In this document: positions 1-8,922 of the stretch, piece by piece | How positions within the stretch are numbered: position 1 is the first letter of the stretch | Layout: each line of letters starts with the position of its first letter | NCBI RefSeq assembly: GCF_901875555.1 | Contig: NZ_CABFMD010000014.1 | Span: 1-16,788 of the forward strand | Origin: Streptococcus parasanguinis | Lineage (GTDB): Bacteria > Bacillota > Bacilli > Lactobacillales > Streptococcaceae | Reading direction: 5' to 3' | DNA length: 16,788 nt | Position numbers and translations under genes: made by a program | The notes under the pieces: generated by a model | The model's database searches: none | Told to the model about the DNA's origin: nothing | What the model saw: only the letters and a program-made list of their open reading frames with translations

Positions 1-3000
1 CTGATTGGCTTACTGATGTTGAAGCTGACTCAGACGCTGATGTTGATGCTGATTCAGACAATGATTGAGATACTGATACTGATTCGCTCAATGATACTGA
101 TGCTGACTCAGATTGTGATTCTGAAATAGATTGTGATGCTGACTCAGATGCAGATGCTGAGGTACTCAATGAGGCTGATTGGCTTGCTGATGTTGATGCA
201 CTTACTGAAGCCGATGTGCTCAATGATGCTGATTGGCTTGCTGACGTTGATGCACTTACTGAAGCCGATGTGCTCAATGATGTTGATTGGCTTGCTGACG
301 TTGATGCACTTACTGAAGCCGATGTGCTCAATGAGGCTGATTGGCTTGCTGATGTTGATGCACTTACTGAAGCCGATGTACTCAATGATACTGATTGGCT
401 TGCTGATGTTGATGCTGATTCAGATGCTGATGTTGAAGCTGATTCAGACAATGATTCAGACAATGATGCTGATTCAGATGATGAAATTGATGCTGACTCA
501 GATTGTGATTCTGAAATAGATTGTGATGCTGACTCAGATTCAGACGCTGAAGTACTCAATGATGCTGATTGACTTGCTGACGTTGAAGCTGATTCAGACG
601 CTGATGTACTCAATGACGCTGATTGGCTTGCTGACGTTGATGCACTTACTGAAGCCGAGGTGCTCAATGATGCTGATTGGCTTGCTGACGTTGATGCACT
701 TACTGAAGCCGAGGTGCTCAATGACGCTGATTGGCTTGCTGACGTTGATGCACTTACTGAAGCCGATGTACTCAATGATGCTGATTGGCTTGCTGACGTT
801 GATGCACTTACTGAAGCCGATGTACTCAATGATGCTGACTGGCTTCCTGACGTTGAAGCTGACTCAGATGCTGATGTTGAAGCTGATTCAGACAATGATT
901 CAGACAATGATACTGATTCAGATAATGAAATTGATGCTGACTCAGAACGTGATTCTGAAATAGATTGTGACGCTGATTCAGTATTTGATTCAGAGTTGCT
1001 TTGAGTTGTAGATGCACTTACTGAAGCTGAAGTACTCAATGAGGCTGATTGGCTTGCTGATGTTGATGCACTTACTGAAGCCGATGTACTCAATGAGGCT
1101 GATTGGCTTGCTGACGTTGATGCACTTACTGAAGCCGATGTGCTCAATGAGGCTGATTGGCTTGCTGATGTTGATGCACTTACTGAAGCCGATGTGCTCA
1201 ATGATGCTGATTGACTTGCTGACGTTGATGCACTTACTGAAGCCGATGTGCTCAATGATGCTGATTGACTTGCTGACGTTGATGCACTTACTGAAGCCGA
1301 TTTGCTCAATGATGCTGATTGGCTTGTTGACGCTGAAGCTGATTCACGTGTCGATTCGCTCAACGATGCTGATGCAGATTCAGAAATTGATTTAGAAGTC
1401 TTTTCAGATGTTGATTGTGATTGTGAAACAGATTGTGACTTAGAAGCAACTTCTGATTCAGATAATGATTGTGAGTTAGATTGCGATTGTGATTGAGATG
1501 CAGACTCAGAATTATCCATCTTACGGTAGTAGTGTACGGTATCACCAGATGGTTTTTCACTTGCTGATGGAATTGAGTATTGGTTACCAAATCCGCTTGT
1601 AGATTTCTTTGGATTACCGAAAGAATCAGTGTAAATCTTACCTGTTGCTTCAACGATAGCATATTTCGTACGTCCACCGATAACATTTTGCGTATTACCA
1701 CCAGGTGTTGAGTTCTGAGTTCCCTTAGGTTCATCAGTGAACATATAATTTGCATCATTGTAATGACCAGCTGTATACCAACCTGTAATATATACTAAAC
1801 CTTCATTTGGTTTATCTGGATTGTGCCATGGAGAAACAGACAATTGGTAGTCACCGTTCTTGCTTGAAACGAGACGTTTATCAGCTTCCATATTTGTTGC
1901 TGCAGGAATATACTTGTCACCTGGTTTAATCACTGGACTAGTGTAAACAAGTGTATATCCAGTTGTATCAGTGTTATTTGCCATTACTGATTCATTATAA
2001 GTAGAAACAGCAGATGGATCCAATACATAAATCTTAGTAACTGTTGAACCATCGTTAGCAACAATTTCACGAATCCGTTTTACATAGTAATGTTGACGGC
2101 TACCCTTGAGTTCGGCATATTTAGTACCTACAGTGTTACCTAATTCACCAGACATAGTTGAAGCATCAGCTTGTTGATACAAAACATAACCATCAAATTT
2201 ACGAGGATTTGATGCAGTATAGTTTTGACCTTGGATACCTGTTTGAGTATATGAAGCAAGTTCTGTTTCATTACCAGTTGGTTTGTAGCTTTGAGTTGTT
2301 GTATCTGCTTTAGAACGTGATGCATCATAAGTTGATGAAGTTGTATCAACCACTTTATAGTGAGTTGTTTGATTCATCTTAGTTGATGGTACAGCAATTT
2401 CAACGTTCGGTTTCTTTTCACCTTGGTTAGCAGGTGAAAGGTAGTCATAGACTTGCTCTGTCTTGTAATCAAAACCGCTAGGATTCAATTCTTCATTGTG
2501 CTTGATAATGATATCGACACTAGACGGATTTCCATCAGTAGAAGCATTATAAACAAGGTATGGATAGTACTTCTGACTTGAAAGGTCACCAAGATTGATT
2601 TCTTTGGCAGCAACAGCATTACTTAATGTTGTATTCGCAACTTCACTACCAGTTGTTTTATCAACCAAACGAACAAATACATTTGGATTTGATGCACTAT
2701 TTGTCTTGTCTACAGACAATGTAATGTAGTAGTTTTTGTTGTAAAGTTGGTTGTATGAAGAAAGATTCCAAATACCAAATGTCAAACGACCTGAAGCTGG
2801 GTCAGCTGCGTATCCTGAAGGGATCGTTTGTGTACGATCTGTAAGGCTCGCACCGTTTGGATCTGACATTCCTGGAGTTACAGCAACACCAGATGGATTT
2901 GTGCTTGATGTAGCAATAGCATCCAATTGCGCATAAACTGCTGGAGAACCATTTACTGTTGTGTTACCAGTAAATCCTGCTGCAGTCAAGGTTGCCATCA

Positions 3001-3787
3001 TATCATCTACTGACTTGCTCAAACGTTCGCGTTGCTCAGCGTATGATTGAGCTGAAGCATTAGCGTTAATCAAGCTGTTGCTTGCTGTCAATTCTGTTTG
3101 AACTTTAGCGATGGCAGCATCAAGTGCTGCTTTCTTTTCTGGAGCTGAAACAGTTGCTGAGTAATCTCCTGCGATCTTGTTCAACAAGGCTGCTTCTGAA
3201 GTATTTTGCTCTAGGACAACTTTATCTTCAGATTTAGTAGCTGTTGTAGATGCGTCTGAAGCAGCTTCAGATGAAGTTGCTACAGCTGATTCGCTAAGAG
3301 CAGCTGAAAGTTCTGCAGATCCTTGTTCGCTCAATGAAGCTGACTCAGATACAGAGACACTTACAGATGTTGAAGTGCTTGCTGATGTAGATGCACTTGC
3401 TGATTCTGTTGTAGATTCAGTCGTTGAAGTTGTACCAAGTACAGTACTTCCTTGCTCTACAAGAGCTTCACTTGAAAGTTCAGATGCTGTCGCAACGTCT
3501 GATCCATTTTGATCAGCTTTAGCAGTATTCGCTACTGTAGCTGCACCAAGAACAGCCCCTGCTGCTACAATCCCTTTGAGCAAGCCTCGGCTTGTCATTT
3601 CTGTTGCTGATACTTCATCTTCACGAACTTCAGCTACTACAGTTTCTTCGACCTGACCGCGGATTACTTTCAAAAGACCAAAGTTAGAAGTTGCTGCACG
3701 CAACCAGTTCTTACCCGACTTGATCAATTTAAAACGAGTCACACGATCCGTTTCACGGAATTCACCGTTTGAACGCTTAAAAAACAT
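1..3787 (-). CDS. Serine-rich-repeat surface glycoprotein (Fap1/GspB/PsrP-type adhesin), N-terminal 1262 codons
   Basis: A cell-wall adhesin, normally O-glycosylated in the cytoplasm and exported by the accessory SecA2/SecY2 system. The frame is open from ATG 3787 to the window edge, so the C-terminus (LPXTG anchor expected) is missing. Residues 1-92 are the long signal: MFFKR start, [17 protein letters not shown] at about 18-34, a hydrophobic stretch at about 69-88 and probable cleavage after AKA. A short serine-rich part (about 115-170) precedes a non-repeat region (about 185-757), the likely ligand-binding part. That region has a helical segment at about 215-270 and three 'HY(K/Y)' motifs near its C-terminal side. 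From about residue 758 onward it is almost pure Ser-X repeat. The N-terminus resembles remembered GspB, and the stretch at 245-290 resembles PsrP. Start supported by AAGGAG nine bases upstream. The name fap1 is not assigned because orthology and the glycosylation locus cannot be seen. Confidence 0.93.
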   Translation of the reverse strand, partial: MFFKRSNGEFRETDRVTRFKLIKSGKNWLRAATSNFGLLKVIRGQVEETVVAEVREDEVSATEMTSRGLLKGIVAAGAVLGAATVANTAKADQNGSDVATASELSSEALVEQGSTVLGTTSTTESTTESASASTSASTSTSVSVSVSESASLSEQGSAELSAALSESAVATSSEAASDASTTATKSEDKVVLEQNTSEAALLNKIAGDYSATVSAPEKKAALDAAIAKVQTELTASNSLINANASAQSYAEQRERLSKSVDDMMATLTAAGFTGNTTVNGSPAVYAQLDAIATSSTNPSGVAVTPGMSDPNGASLTDRTQTIPSGYAADPASGRLTFGIWNLSSYNQLYNKNYYITLSVDKTNSASNPNVFVRLVDKTTGSEVANTTLSNAVAAKEINLGDLSSQKYYPYLVYNASTDGNPSSVDIIIKHNEELNPSGFDYKTEQVYDYLSPANQGEKKPNVEIAVPSTKMNQTTHYKVVDTTSSTYDASRSKADTTTQSYKPTGNETELASYTQTGIQGQNYTASNPRKFDGYVLYQQADASTMSGELGNTVGTKYAELKGSRQHYYVKRIREIVANDGSTVTKIYVLDPSAVSTYNESVMANNTDTTGYTLVYTSPVIKPGDKYIPAATNMEADKRLVSSKNGDYQLSVSPWHNPDKPNEGLVYITGWYTAGHYNDANYMFTDEPKGTQNSTPGGNTQNVIGGRTKYAIVEATGKIYTDSFGNPKKSTSGFGNQYSIPSASEKPSGDTVHYYRKMDNSESASQSQSQSNSQSLSESEVASKSQSVSQSQSTSEKTSKSISESASASLSESTRESASASTSQSASLSKSASVSASTSASQSASLSTSASVSASTSASQSASLSTSASVSASTSASQSASLSTSASVSASTSASQSASLSTSASVSASTSASQSASLSTSASVSASTTQSNSESNTESASQSISESRSESASISLSESVSLSESLSESASTSASESASTSGSQSASLSTSASVSASTSASQSASLSTSASVSASTSASQSASLSTSASVSASTSASQSASLSTSASVSASTSASQSASLSTSASESASTSASQSASLSTSASESESASQSISESQSESASISSSESASLSESLSESASTSASESASTSASQSVSLSTSASVSASTSASQSASLSTSASVSASTSASQSTSLSTSASVSASTSASQSASLSTSASVSASTSASQSASLSTSASASESASQSISESQSESASVSLSESVSVSQSLSESASTSASESASTSVSQS
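195..410 (-). repeat. 54-bp tandem repeat array, 4 copies
   Basis: Landmarks at 195, 249, 303 and 357. It is separated from the next array by a less regular serine-rich linker (about 411-584), and linkers of related sequence lie at about 1-170 and 855-1000. Confidence 0.85.
585..854 (-). repeat. 54-bp tandem repeat array, 4 copies plus one variant unit
   Basis: The same 18-codon unit as at 1011-1334, with landmarks at 639, 693, 747 and 801. A diverged unit in phase at 585 carries gaagctgattcagacg in place of the usual gatgcacttactgaag. This extra unit makes the higher-order spacing here one unit longer than in the array to its left. Confidence 0.85.
1011..1334 (-). repeat. 54-bp tandem repeat array in the adhesin gene, about 6 copies
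   Basis: The landmark gatgcactta recurs at 1011, 1065, 1119, 1173, 1227 and 1281, exactly 54 bases apart. On the coding strand each unit is 18 codons, [18 protein letters not shown] or close to it. Differences between copies are mostly third-position changes, so the protein repeat is better kept than the DNA repeat. Confidence 0.9.
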
Positions 3788-3822
3788 TTCTGTCTCCTTA
3801 GTACATTTTCTATTTCCTTTAT

Positions 3823-3850
3823 ATTATAGACCACTTTTCAAATATTTCAA
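3823..3850 (-). promoter_or_regulatory. Sigma-A promoter of the serine-rich adhesin gene
   Basis: On the minus strand, TTGAAA (3845-3850), a 16-base spacer and TATAAT (3823-3828) lie about 35 bases before the start codon. The flanking 3850-3960 is very A/T rich and holds no gene. Confidence 0.7.
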
Positions 3851-3981
3851 GCAATTATCCTCAATTATTAGTATTTTTTTAAAAAATTTTTTCTTTACAT
3901 AAAGAAATCCGTTTTCATATTCTTTTTTTGTTGAACTGGGGAATTTTTTTAAAAAACTTTTCTACAATAAAACTTTGAATG

Positions 3982-4013
3982 AAAAAACAAAAACCTCATG
4001 TAAATGAGGTTTT
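3982..4013 (-). terminator. Intrinsic terminator of gltX
   Basis: Just past the gltX stop, the minus strand reads CCTCAT, loop TTAC, ATGAGG, flanked by A and T runs and ending in TTTTTGTTTTTT. It separates gltX from the adhesin promoter. Confidence 0.85.
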
Positions 4014-4019
4014 CGCTAG

Positions 4020-5477
4020 TTATTTGATTTTTTTCAACATGCTTTCGATGTGTTGAATAGATTTTTCGCGACCAAGCAAGTAGATGGTATCTGGCAATTC
4101 TGGACCATGCATTTCACCTGAAACGGCAATACGGATTGGCATAAAGAGGTTCTTTCCTTTGATACCAGTCTCTTTTTGAACCGCTTTGATTTGTGGGAAG
4201 ATATTTTCAGCCACAAACTCATCGTCTGACATAGCTTCGAGTTTCGCTTTGAAGGCTTCAAGTACAGTTGGCACGGTTTCACCAGCCATGACTTCTTTCT
4301 CTGCATCTGTCAACTCTGGGAAGTCTGAGAAGAAAAGGTCTGTCAATGGAACGATTTCATCCACTGACTTCATTTGTGGTTTGTAGAGTTCCACCAATTT
4401 CTCAGCCTTGTCTGTCAAACGTCCTGCTTCTTCGAGGAATGGTTTGGCCATTTCAAAGATAGTCGCTAGATCAGCATTCTTGATATACTCATTGCTCATC
4501 CAGTCCATTTTCTTTTGGTCGAAAGCTGCTGGAGACTTGCTGAGGCGGTGTTCATCAAAGAGTTTGATGAGTTCTTCACGAGAGAAGATTTCGTCTTCTC
4601 CACCAGGGTTCCAACCAAGAAGAGCGATAAAGTTAAAGACTGCTTCTGGAAGGTACCCTTTCTTACGATAGTCTTCGATGAACTGAAGGGTATTGGTGTC
4701 CCGTTTAGACAACTTCTTACCCGTTTCAGAGTTGATAATCAAGGTCATGTGACCGAACTCAGGAGCTTCCCATCCAAGCGCTTCATAGACCATGAGTTGT
4801 TTTGGAGTGTTGGCGATGTGGTCATCTCCACGGATGACATGAGAGATTTGCATATCGTGGTCATCGATCACAACGGCAAAGTTATAAGTTGGGTAACCAT
4901 CTTTCTTTTGGATAACCCAGTCCCCACCGATATTGCCGCCTTCAAACTCGATATCGCCTTTGACCATATCATGCCATTTGTAGATACCAGACTCATTCAC
5001 TACCAAACGAACTGTTGGAACCACACCTGCCGCTTCACGCTCTGCGATATAAGCTGCTTTTTCTTCTTCGCTCATGCCAAGGTATTCGTTGATGTAGCGA
5101 GGTGTTTCACCAGCAGCTTCTTGGCGTTCACGTTCCGCTGCCAATTCTTCTTCTGTCACATAAGATTTGTAAGCTTTTCCTTCAGCCAAGAGTTGGTCAA
5201 TGTATTTTTGGTAAAGGGGCAACCGTTCTGATTGGCGATAGTTTTCGTGCGTCTCAGGGCTTTCATCCCAGTCCATGCCCAACCAACGAAGGTTTTCAAG
5301 CTGTGAACGTTCACCATCTTCGACGTGACGCTTGCGGTCCGTATCTTCGATACGGATGATAAAGGTTCCGCCATGATGGCGCGCGTACAAGTAGTTAAAC
5401 AATGCGGTACGAGCATTTCCGATGTGTAGTAGTCCAGTTGGACTTGGTGCATAACGCACACGAATATCTTTAGTCAT
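4020..5477 (-). CDS. gltX: Glutamyl-tRNA synthetase
   Basis: A class I aminoacyl-tRNA synthetase that attaches glutamate to tRNA-Glu. In streptococci it is expected to be non-discriminating, also charging tRNA-Gln for later amidation by GatCAB. The protein is 485 residues, usual for bacterial GluRS. The HIGH-type signature is HIGN at 18-21 within [16 protein letters not shown], and the KMSKS-type loop is KLSKR at 255-259. The Rossmann catalytic core fills the N-terminal two thirds and an alpha-helical anticodon-binding domain the rest. Start ATG 5477 is preceded by AGAGGAGAG. It is transcribed alone, with its own promoter and terminator. The three long frames on the opposite strand across it are shadows. 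No missing key residue was noticed. Confidence 0.98.
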   Translation of the reverse strand: MTKDIRVRYAPSPTGLLHIGNARTALFNYLYARHHGGTFIIRIEDTDRKRHVEDGERSQLENLRWLGMDWDESPETHENYRQSERLPLYQKYIDQLLAEGKAYKSYVTEEELAAERERQEAAGETPRYINEYLGMSEEEKAAYIAEREAAGVVPTVRLVVNESGIYKWHDMVKGDIEFEGGNIGGDWVIQKKDGYPTYNFAVVIDDHDMQISHVIRGDDHIANTPKQLMVYEALGWEAPEFGHMTLIINSETGKKLSKRDTNTLQFIEDYRKKGYLPEAVFNFIALLGWNPGGEDEIFSREELIKLFDEHRLSKSPAAFDQKKMDWMSNEYIKNADLATIFEMAKPFLEEAGRLTDKAEKLVELYKPQMKSVDEIVPLTDLFFSDFPELTDAEKEVMAGETVPTVLEAFKAKLEAMSDDEFVAENIFPQIKAVQKETGIKGKNLFMPIRIAVSGEMHGPELPDTIYLLGREKSIQHIESMLKKIK

Positions 5478-5499
5478 ATTTCTCTCCTCTTATCTTGTT

Positions 5500-5513
5500 C
5501 GCTATTTCTAGCG
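5500..5513 (-). promoter_or_regulatory. Small hairpin in the gltX leader
   Basis: CGCTA, loop GAAA, TAGCG on the minus strand: a perfect 5-bp stem with a GNRA loop, between the -10 box and the ribosome site. It is too short to be a terminator; a role in mRNA stability is possible but unproven. Confidence 0.35.
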
Positions 5514-5532
5514 CATTTATTCAATCGCTCCT

Positions 5533-5541
5533 ATTATACCA
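5533..5541 (-). promoter_or_regulatory. Extended -10 promoter of gltX
   Basis: The minus strand reads TGGTATAAT, a perfect -10 box with the TGn extension, about 55 bases before the gltX start. The -35 region is poor (TTCAGT at 16 bases), as is common for extended -10 promoters. Confidence 0.6.
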
Positions 5542-5598
5542 CAAAGAAAGCGGGACTGAAATGAATAAGTGGCCTTTCTAGCTTTTCTTCCTATATAT

Positions 5599-5629
5599 AA
5601 AAAAAGCCAGAACAAATGCTCTGACTTTT
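5599..5629 (-). terminator. Intrinsic terminator of the rnjB-estA unit
   Basis: About 30 bases after the estA stop, the minus strand forms AAGTCAGAGC / GTTCTGGCTT with a 4-base loop, followed by seven T residues. It contains G-U pairs only in the minus-strand RNA, which supports the direction. Confidence 0.8.
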
Positions 5630-5661
5630 AGCTTTTAGTAAACGAACACGGGCTTTGTATC

Positions 5662-6444
5662 TTAGTTTAACCGTTCTTCTAATTCAAAGTCGATTGGTAG
5701 GGTTTGTAAAAAGTGCTCCAATTCACGTTCCCAGTAGAACCATTCGTGCTTGCCTGGGCTGTGGGTATAGGTGACATCCAAGCCTAACTTTTCTAATTCC
5801 TTGACTTCAAAATTATTGGCTTCATAAAGGAAATCCTGCTCCCCACACCAGATCCAGAATTTGGTTTTCTTATCTGAAAACTCTTTAGCAGCAGTCTCTA
5901 GCGAATAGGGACTGGTCGTCCAGTCCTCAAGCTCTCCAAAAATCCCCTTCCAAAAAGCTGGTTGCTCCAAGTCATTGTTTTCAAAATCTCGATCGTGGAA
6001 ACTCAAAGCTCCTGAAAAACTAGCCGCATGAGAGAAACGATTGGTCTTGAGGGCCAAGAGCATTGAGCCATAGCCTCCCATCGACAAGCCTGCGATAAAA
6101 GTTTTCTCCCGTTTCTTGGTCATATTCGGGAAGAAGCGAGAAAGAGTCTCTGGCAATTCTTTCGCAATGGCCGTGTAGTAGTTGTAGCCATACTGGGTGT
6201 CTGTGTAAAAGCCATTATTGGTGTTGGGTAGGACCACGATCAGATTGGTATTGCGCAGAATGCGCTCCACATTGGTCCGCTTCAACCAGGAGTGGTGATT
6301 CCCATTCATCCCGTGTAAAAGATAGAGAACCGGAATATCCGTATCCGCTGGATCCTCCACGCGCGACGCATCAGGATAAAGAACGGACACGCCCCACTCC
6401 ATCTTCAAAGCTTCTGAATAATACTCAATCTGCATAACTGCCAT
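5662..6444 (-). CDS. estA: Tributyrin-type esterase EstA (alpha/beta hydrolase, esterase D family)
   Basis: A serine esterase of 260 residues acting on short-chain esters; the pneumococcal homologue can also remove acetyl groups from host sialic acids. The nucleophile is Ser121 in GLSMGG, with likely Asp204 (GEQD) and His233 (GKHEW) completing the triad. An oxyanion-type LLHGMNG motif is at about 42-48. No signal peptide is seen, so it is probably cytoplasmic or surface-associated by non-classical means. The start chosen is ATG 6444 (MAVMQIEYY), because AGAGGA lies correctly before it and homologues start there. A start 30 bases upstream would put that ribosome site inside the coding region. 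It follows rnjB, an arrangement I recall from pneumococcus, but a hairpin separates the two genes. Confidence 0.93.
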   Translation of the reverse strand: MAVMQIEYYSEALKMEWGVSVLYPDASRVEDPADTDIPVLYLLHGMNGNHHSWLKRTNVERILRNTNLIVVLPNTNNGFYTDTQYGYNYYTAIAKELPETLSRFFPNMTKKREKTFIAGLSMGGYGSMLLALKTNRFSHAASFSGALSFHDRDFENNDLEQPAFWKGIFGELEDWTTSPYSLETAAKEFSDKKTKFWIWCGEQDFLYEANNFEVKELEKLGLDVTYTHSPGKHEWFYWERELEHFLQTLPIDFELEERLN

Positions 6445-6463
6445 TTGCTTTCCTCTTTCTACT

Positions 6464-6503
6464 GTTAAAAACACTCGGCAAGCCTTTGCTCGCCAAGCGT
6501 TTC
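6464..6503 (-). terminator. Terminator or attenuator hairpin between rnjB and estA
   Basis: The minus strand reads AACGCTTGGCGAGC, loop AAAG, GCTTGCCGAGTGTT, then TTT. All 14 positions pair in RNA if G-U is allowed, and the wobbles fit only minus-strand transcription. It should stop at least part of the transcription leaving rnjB before estA. Confidence 0.75.
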
Positions 6504-6514
6504 GTTTTCTACTA

Positions 6515-8176
6515 TTATTTCACTTCCATCACAACTGGTAAAATGGCTGGACGACGTTTGGTTTGTTCAAATAAGAATTTAGACAAGTTGTCGCGTACCA
6601 AACCTTTTAACTCACCCCAGTCAAAACTGTCTTGTGTCAAATAATCTTCGACGCTTTGGTTGACCAATTCACAGCTTTCACGAAGAATATCCCGACTCTT
6701 CTTGACATAGACAAAACCACGGGTGTGCACGCGCGCTTTAGAAATAATTTTCTTCTCTTTGCGATTCACCGTGATCGCCACGATAAAGATCCCGTCTTCT
6801 GACAAGACCTTGCGGTCACGAAGGACGATATTGCCCACATCACCAATGGCATTCCCATCAATCATGACATCGCCTGCTGAGACACTACCGGCAGGTACGA
6901 AGTCTCCCTTTTCGTACTCCATCACCGTTCCACGTTTTGGAATAAAGATATTTTCAGGCAAGATACCGACTTCCATCGCCACTCGCGCATGGGCATCCAA
7001 TTCACGGTATTCTCCTTGGATTGGGAAGAGATATTTAGGACGAAGAAGGTTGATCATCAACTGCAAGTCCCGTGCGTTACCATGACCAGATACGCGCAAG
7101 CTTGACGTGATCAATTTGACAACTCCACCTGCTTGGTAGACCATGTTTTCTACACGAGCCACCACTGCTTCTTTGGCAATAGACGGCGTTGTGACGATGT
7201 AGACCAGGTCCCCATCTTTGATTTCCACATAGCGGTGACGACCAATAGACATCTTGCGCAAGCCATTGATTGGCTCACCCATTCGGCCTGTTTCCAAAAT
7301 GATCAATTCATGATCCTCGAAACGGCTCATTTCTTTTGGCTTGATCAAGAGTTTTTCGTTGGCAAGAGATAATTTATTCAAGCGAATGGCTGTACGGACA
7401 ATGTTTTCCACATCAAACCCTGTCAAGACCACCCGGCGGCCAGTCTCAGCCGCTGCGTCAAAGACCTGCTGGATCCGAGAAAGGTTGCTGGCTACAGCCG
7501 CTACGATCACACGACCATCCCAGTCTGCAATCGTATCTAAGATGGCATCGCCCACTTCTTGCTCACTAGCAACTTGAATCTTGCTATCTGCATTGGCCGA
7601 GTCACTCAAGAGAGCGAGCACGCCTTCGCGTCCAATCTCAGCTAGGCGAGCAAAGTCTGTCGCATAAGACTCGCTGGCAGTTTGGTCAAATTTAAAGTCT
7701 CCGGTATAGACGATATTGCCCTCAGGGGTGTTGATAACAATCCCGATACTTTCAGGGATGGAGTGGGTCGTTTGAAAGAAAGATACGACGGCATCACCAA
7801 AATCAATCTCAGAATTCTGATCGATGACATGGAAGTCGTTGAATTTCTTGACACTATCATTGCCTTTGACAAAGAGCTTAGCCAATTCAATGGTCAACTC
7901 TGTCCCAAATACAGGGACTTTCGCTTCAGCCAAAAGATACGGCAAGGCCCCAATGGCATCCGCATGACCATGGGTCAAGAAAACACCCGCAATGCGGTCC
8001 TTATTTTCAAAAAGATAATCCATATTGGGGATAACGACATCCACCCCAAGTTGCTCATTTTCTGGATACTTCAACCCTGCATCCAAGATAAAAATTGAAT
8101 CGTTCACTTCGGCGACGTAGAGATTTTTTCCATTTTCTCGAACACCGCCAAGAGTGACTAATTTAATACTACTCAC
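6515..8176 (-). CDS. rnjB: Ribonuclease J2
   Basis: A beta-CASP metallo-beta-lactamase ribonuclease of 553 residues that works with RNase J1 in mRNA decay and rRNA maturation in Firmicutes. The metal-site motif reads HGHADA at 69-74 where catalytic RNase J1 has HGHEDH, so the final histidine ligand is alanine. That substitution is typical of the J2 paralogue, whose own nuclease activity is weak, and it is the main reason for calling J2. The beta-CASP part is central, and a C-terminal domain with [14 protein letters not shown] is present. The start codon is GTG (8174-8176), preceded by AAAGGAG at good spacing. It has its own promoter and is the first gene of the rnjB-estA unit. Confidence 0.93.
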   Translation of the reverse strand: MSSIKLVTLGGVRENGKNLYVAEVNDSIFILDAGLKYPENEQLGVDVVIPNMDYLFENKDRIAGVFLTHGHADAIGALPYLLAEAKVPVFGTELTIELAKLFVKGNDSVKKFNDFHVIDQNSEIDFGDAVVSFFQTTHSIPESIGIVINTPEGNIVYTGDFKFDQTASESYATDFARLAEIGREGVLALLSDSANADSKIQVASEQEVGDAILDTIADWDGRVIVAAVASNLSRIQQVFDAAAETGRRVVLTGFDVENIVRTAIRLNKLSLANEKLLIKPKEMSRFEDHELIILETGRMGEPINGLRKMSIGRHRYVEIKDGDLVYIVTTPSIAKEAVVARVENMVYQAGGVVKLITSSLRVSGHGNARDLQLMINLLRPKYLFPIQGEYRELDAHARVAMEVGILPENIFIPKRGTVMEYEKGDFVPAGSVSAGDVMIDGNAIGDVGNIVLRDRKVLSEDGIFIVAITVNRKEKKIISKARVHTRGFVYVKKSRDILRESCELVNQSVEDYLTQDSFDWGELKGLVRDNLSKFLFEQTKRRPAILPVVMEVK

Positions 8177-8268
8177 TGTTTTCTCCTTTAGTGTGATTAT
8201 TTTAATACTTACGGTCCTTGGTTGCCCAAGTCGAATTACAGCTTTGCAAATTCTTGCATATCTATTCT

Positions 8269-8297
8269 ATTATACAATTTTTTTCTATTTTTTTCAA
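8269..8297 (-). promoter_or_regulatory. Sigma-A promoter of rnjB
   Basis: TTGAAA (8292-8297), a 17-base A-rich spacer and TATAAT (8269-8274) on the minus strand. It gives a leader of about 85 nt before the GTG start. Confidence 0.75.
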
Positions 8298-8311
8298 AAA
8301 CACACCCTAGC

Positions 8312-8347
8312 AAAAAGCCCCCTCATCTGAAACAGATGAAAGGGCTT
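8312..8347 (-). terminator. Strong intrinsic terminator after the 180-residue gene
   Basis: The minus strand forms AGCCC, then TTCATCTG, loop TTT, CAGATGAG and GGGCT, followed by TTTTG. It lies about 35 bases past the stop at 8380 and just upstream of the rnjB promoter, so the two units are separate. The nearby 10-base palindrome taggcgccta (8349-8358) has no assigned role. Confidence 0.88.
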
Positions 8348-8379
8348 CTAGGCGCCTATTTTTAGGAGGAAAAGACCCT

Positions 8380-8922
8380 CTAAAGATGATAATCTCCCCG
8401 CTTATTTTCAATGATCCGCATCGCAGCCTTGATCACATGAAACTTACTGAGCAATTCCTCAAGACGCTTAAAATTGCGCTCACTCAATTGACCCGTCTTC
8501 ACCGCTTGAGAGAGATGATAAAAGTCATCTAAATCATCCTCGATATTTTCAAACAGCTCCTTAGCTTCCTTGAGTCGGTAGCGATTGAGCAAGTGGGTGA
8601 GATCCTTTTTAAAGTCAGAGACATTGCTTTCATGAATGTCTGTATAAGCCTCGTCTTCCTCACTGTTTTCCTGGTAATTCACCGCCTTAAAACAAGTGAT
8701 AAATTCTCGGCTTTTGATGTTACAGACAAAGATGACACCATCACTCGATACATAAGTTTTTGTATCAGCAGGTTGGAGCACATCACTCTCATAAGGCGAG
8801 AGAGATGGCAGGTGTTGATTGATCCAACGTTTCAGGTGTTGATCATCCACTCCAAAGCGCTCCAACGCTCTCTTTCTAAAATGATCTCTACAACTGTAGT
8901 CTTGTGCATACGACAACCCCAT
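8380..8922 (-). CDS. Conserved-looking hypothetical protein, 180 residues, with long structured leader
   Basis: Not recognised. It is soluble, charged and mostly helical by eye, with no signal peptide or membrane segment. The N-terminal part contains HFRKRALERFGVDDQHLKRW (about 14-33), a pattern loosely like the H-x3-R-x2-ERFG helices of some small nuclease or toxin-like folds; this is resemblance only. The middle (about 50-85) looks like beta strands (TYVSSDGVIFVCNI, REFITCFKAV), followed by an acidic stretch (ENSEEDEAYTDIHES). The last 75 residues are leucine-rich, probably paired helices (FKKDLTHLLNRYRLKEAKEL). The ribosome site AAAGGAGGTGA is a near-perfect complement of the 16S tail, so it should be well translated when accessible. 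It is a single-gene unit with its own promoter (9364-9392) and terminator (8312-8347). Confidence 0.85.
   Translation of the reverse strand: MGLSYAQDYSCRDHFRKRALERFGVDDQHLKRWINQHLPSLSPYESDVLQPADTKTYVSSDGVIFVCNIKSREFITCFKAVNYQENSEEDEAYTDIHESNVSDFKKDLTHLLNRYRLKEAKELFENIEDDLDDFYHLSQAVKTGQLSERNFKRLEELLSKFHVIKAAMRIIENKRGDYHL

Noticed and set aside
216..1004. Plus-strand Asp/Ala-rich frames across the repeats (for example 216-572 and 660-1004)
   Set aside because: They are the complement of Ser-X codon repeats, lack ribosome sites and break at linkers, whereas the minus-strand frame is open continuously from a well-placed start at 3787.
195..1334. CRISPR-like spacing of repeats
   Set aside because: Units are contiguous 54-bp coding repeats with no unique spacers and an intact reading frame.
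4515..5231. 238-codon plus-strand frame opposite gltX
   Set aside because: Shadow of the gltX codons; no ribosome site or recognisable protein.
6445..6474. estA start 30 bases upstream of the chosen ATG
   Set aside because: The AGAGGA ribosome site would lie inside the coding sequence and homologues begin at MAVM.
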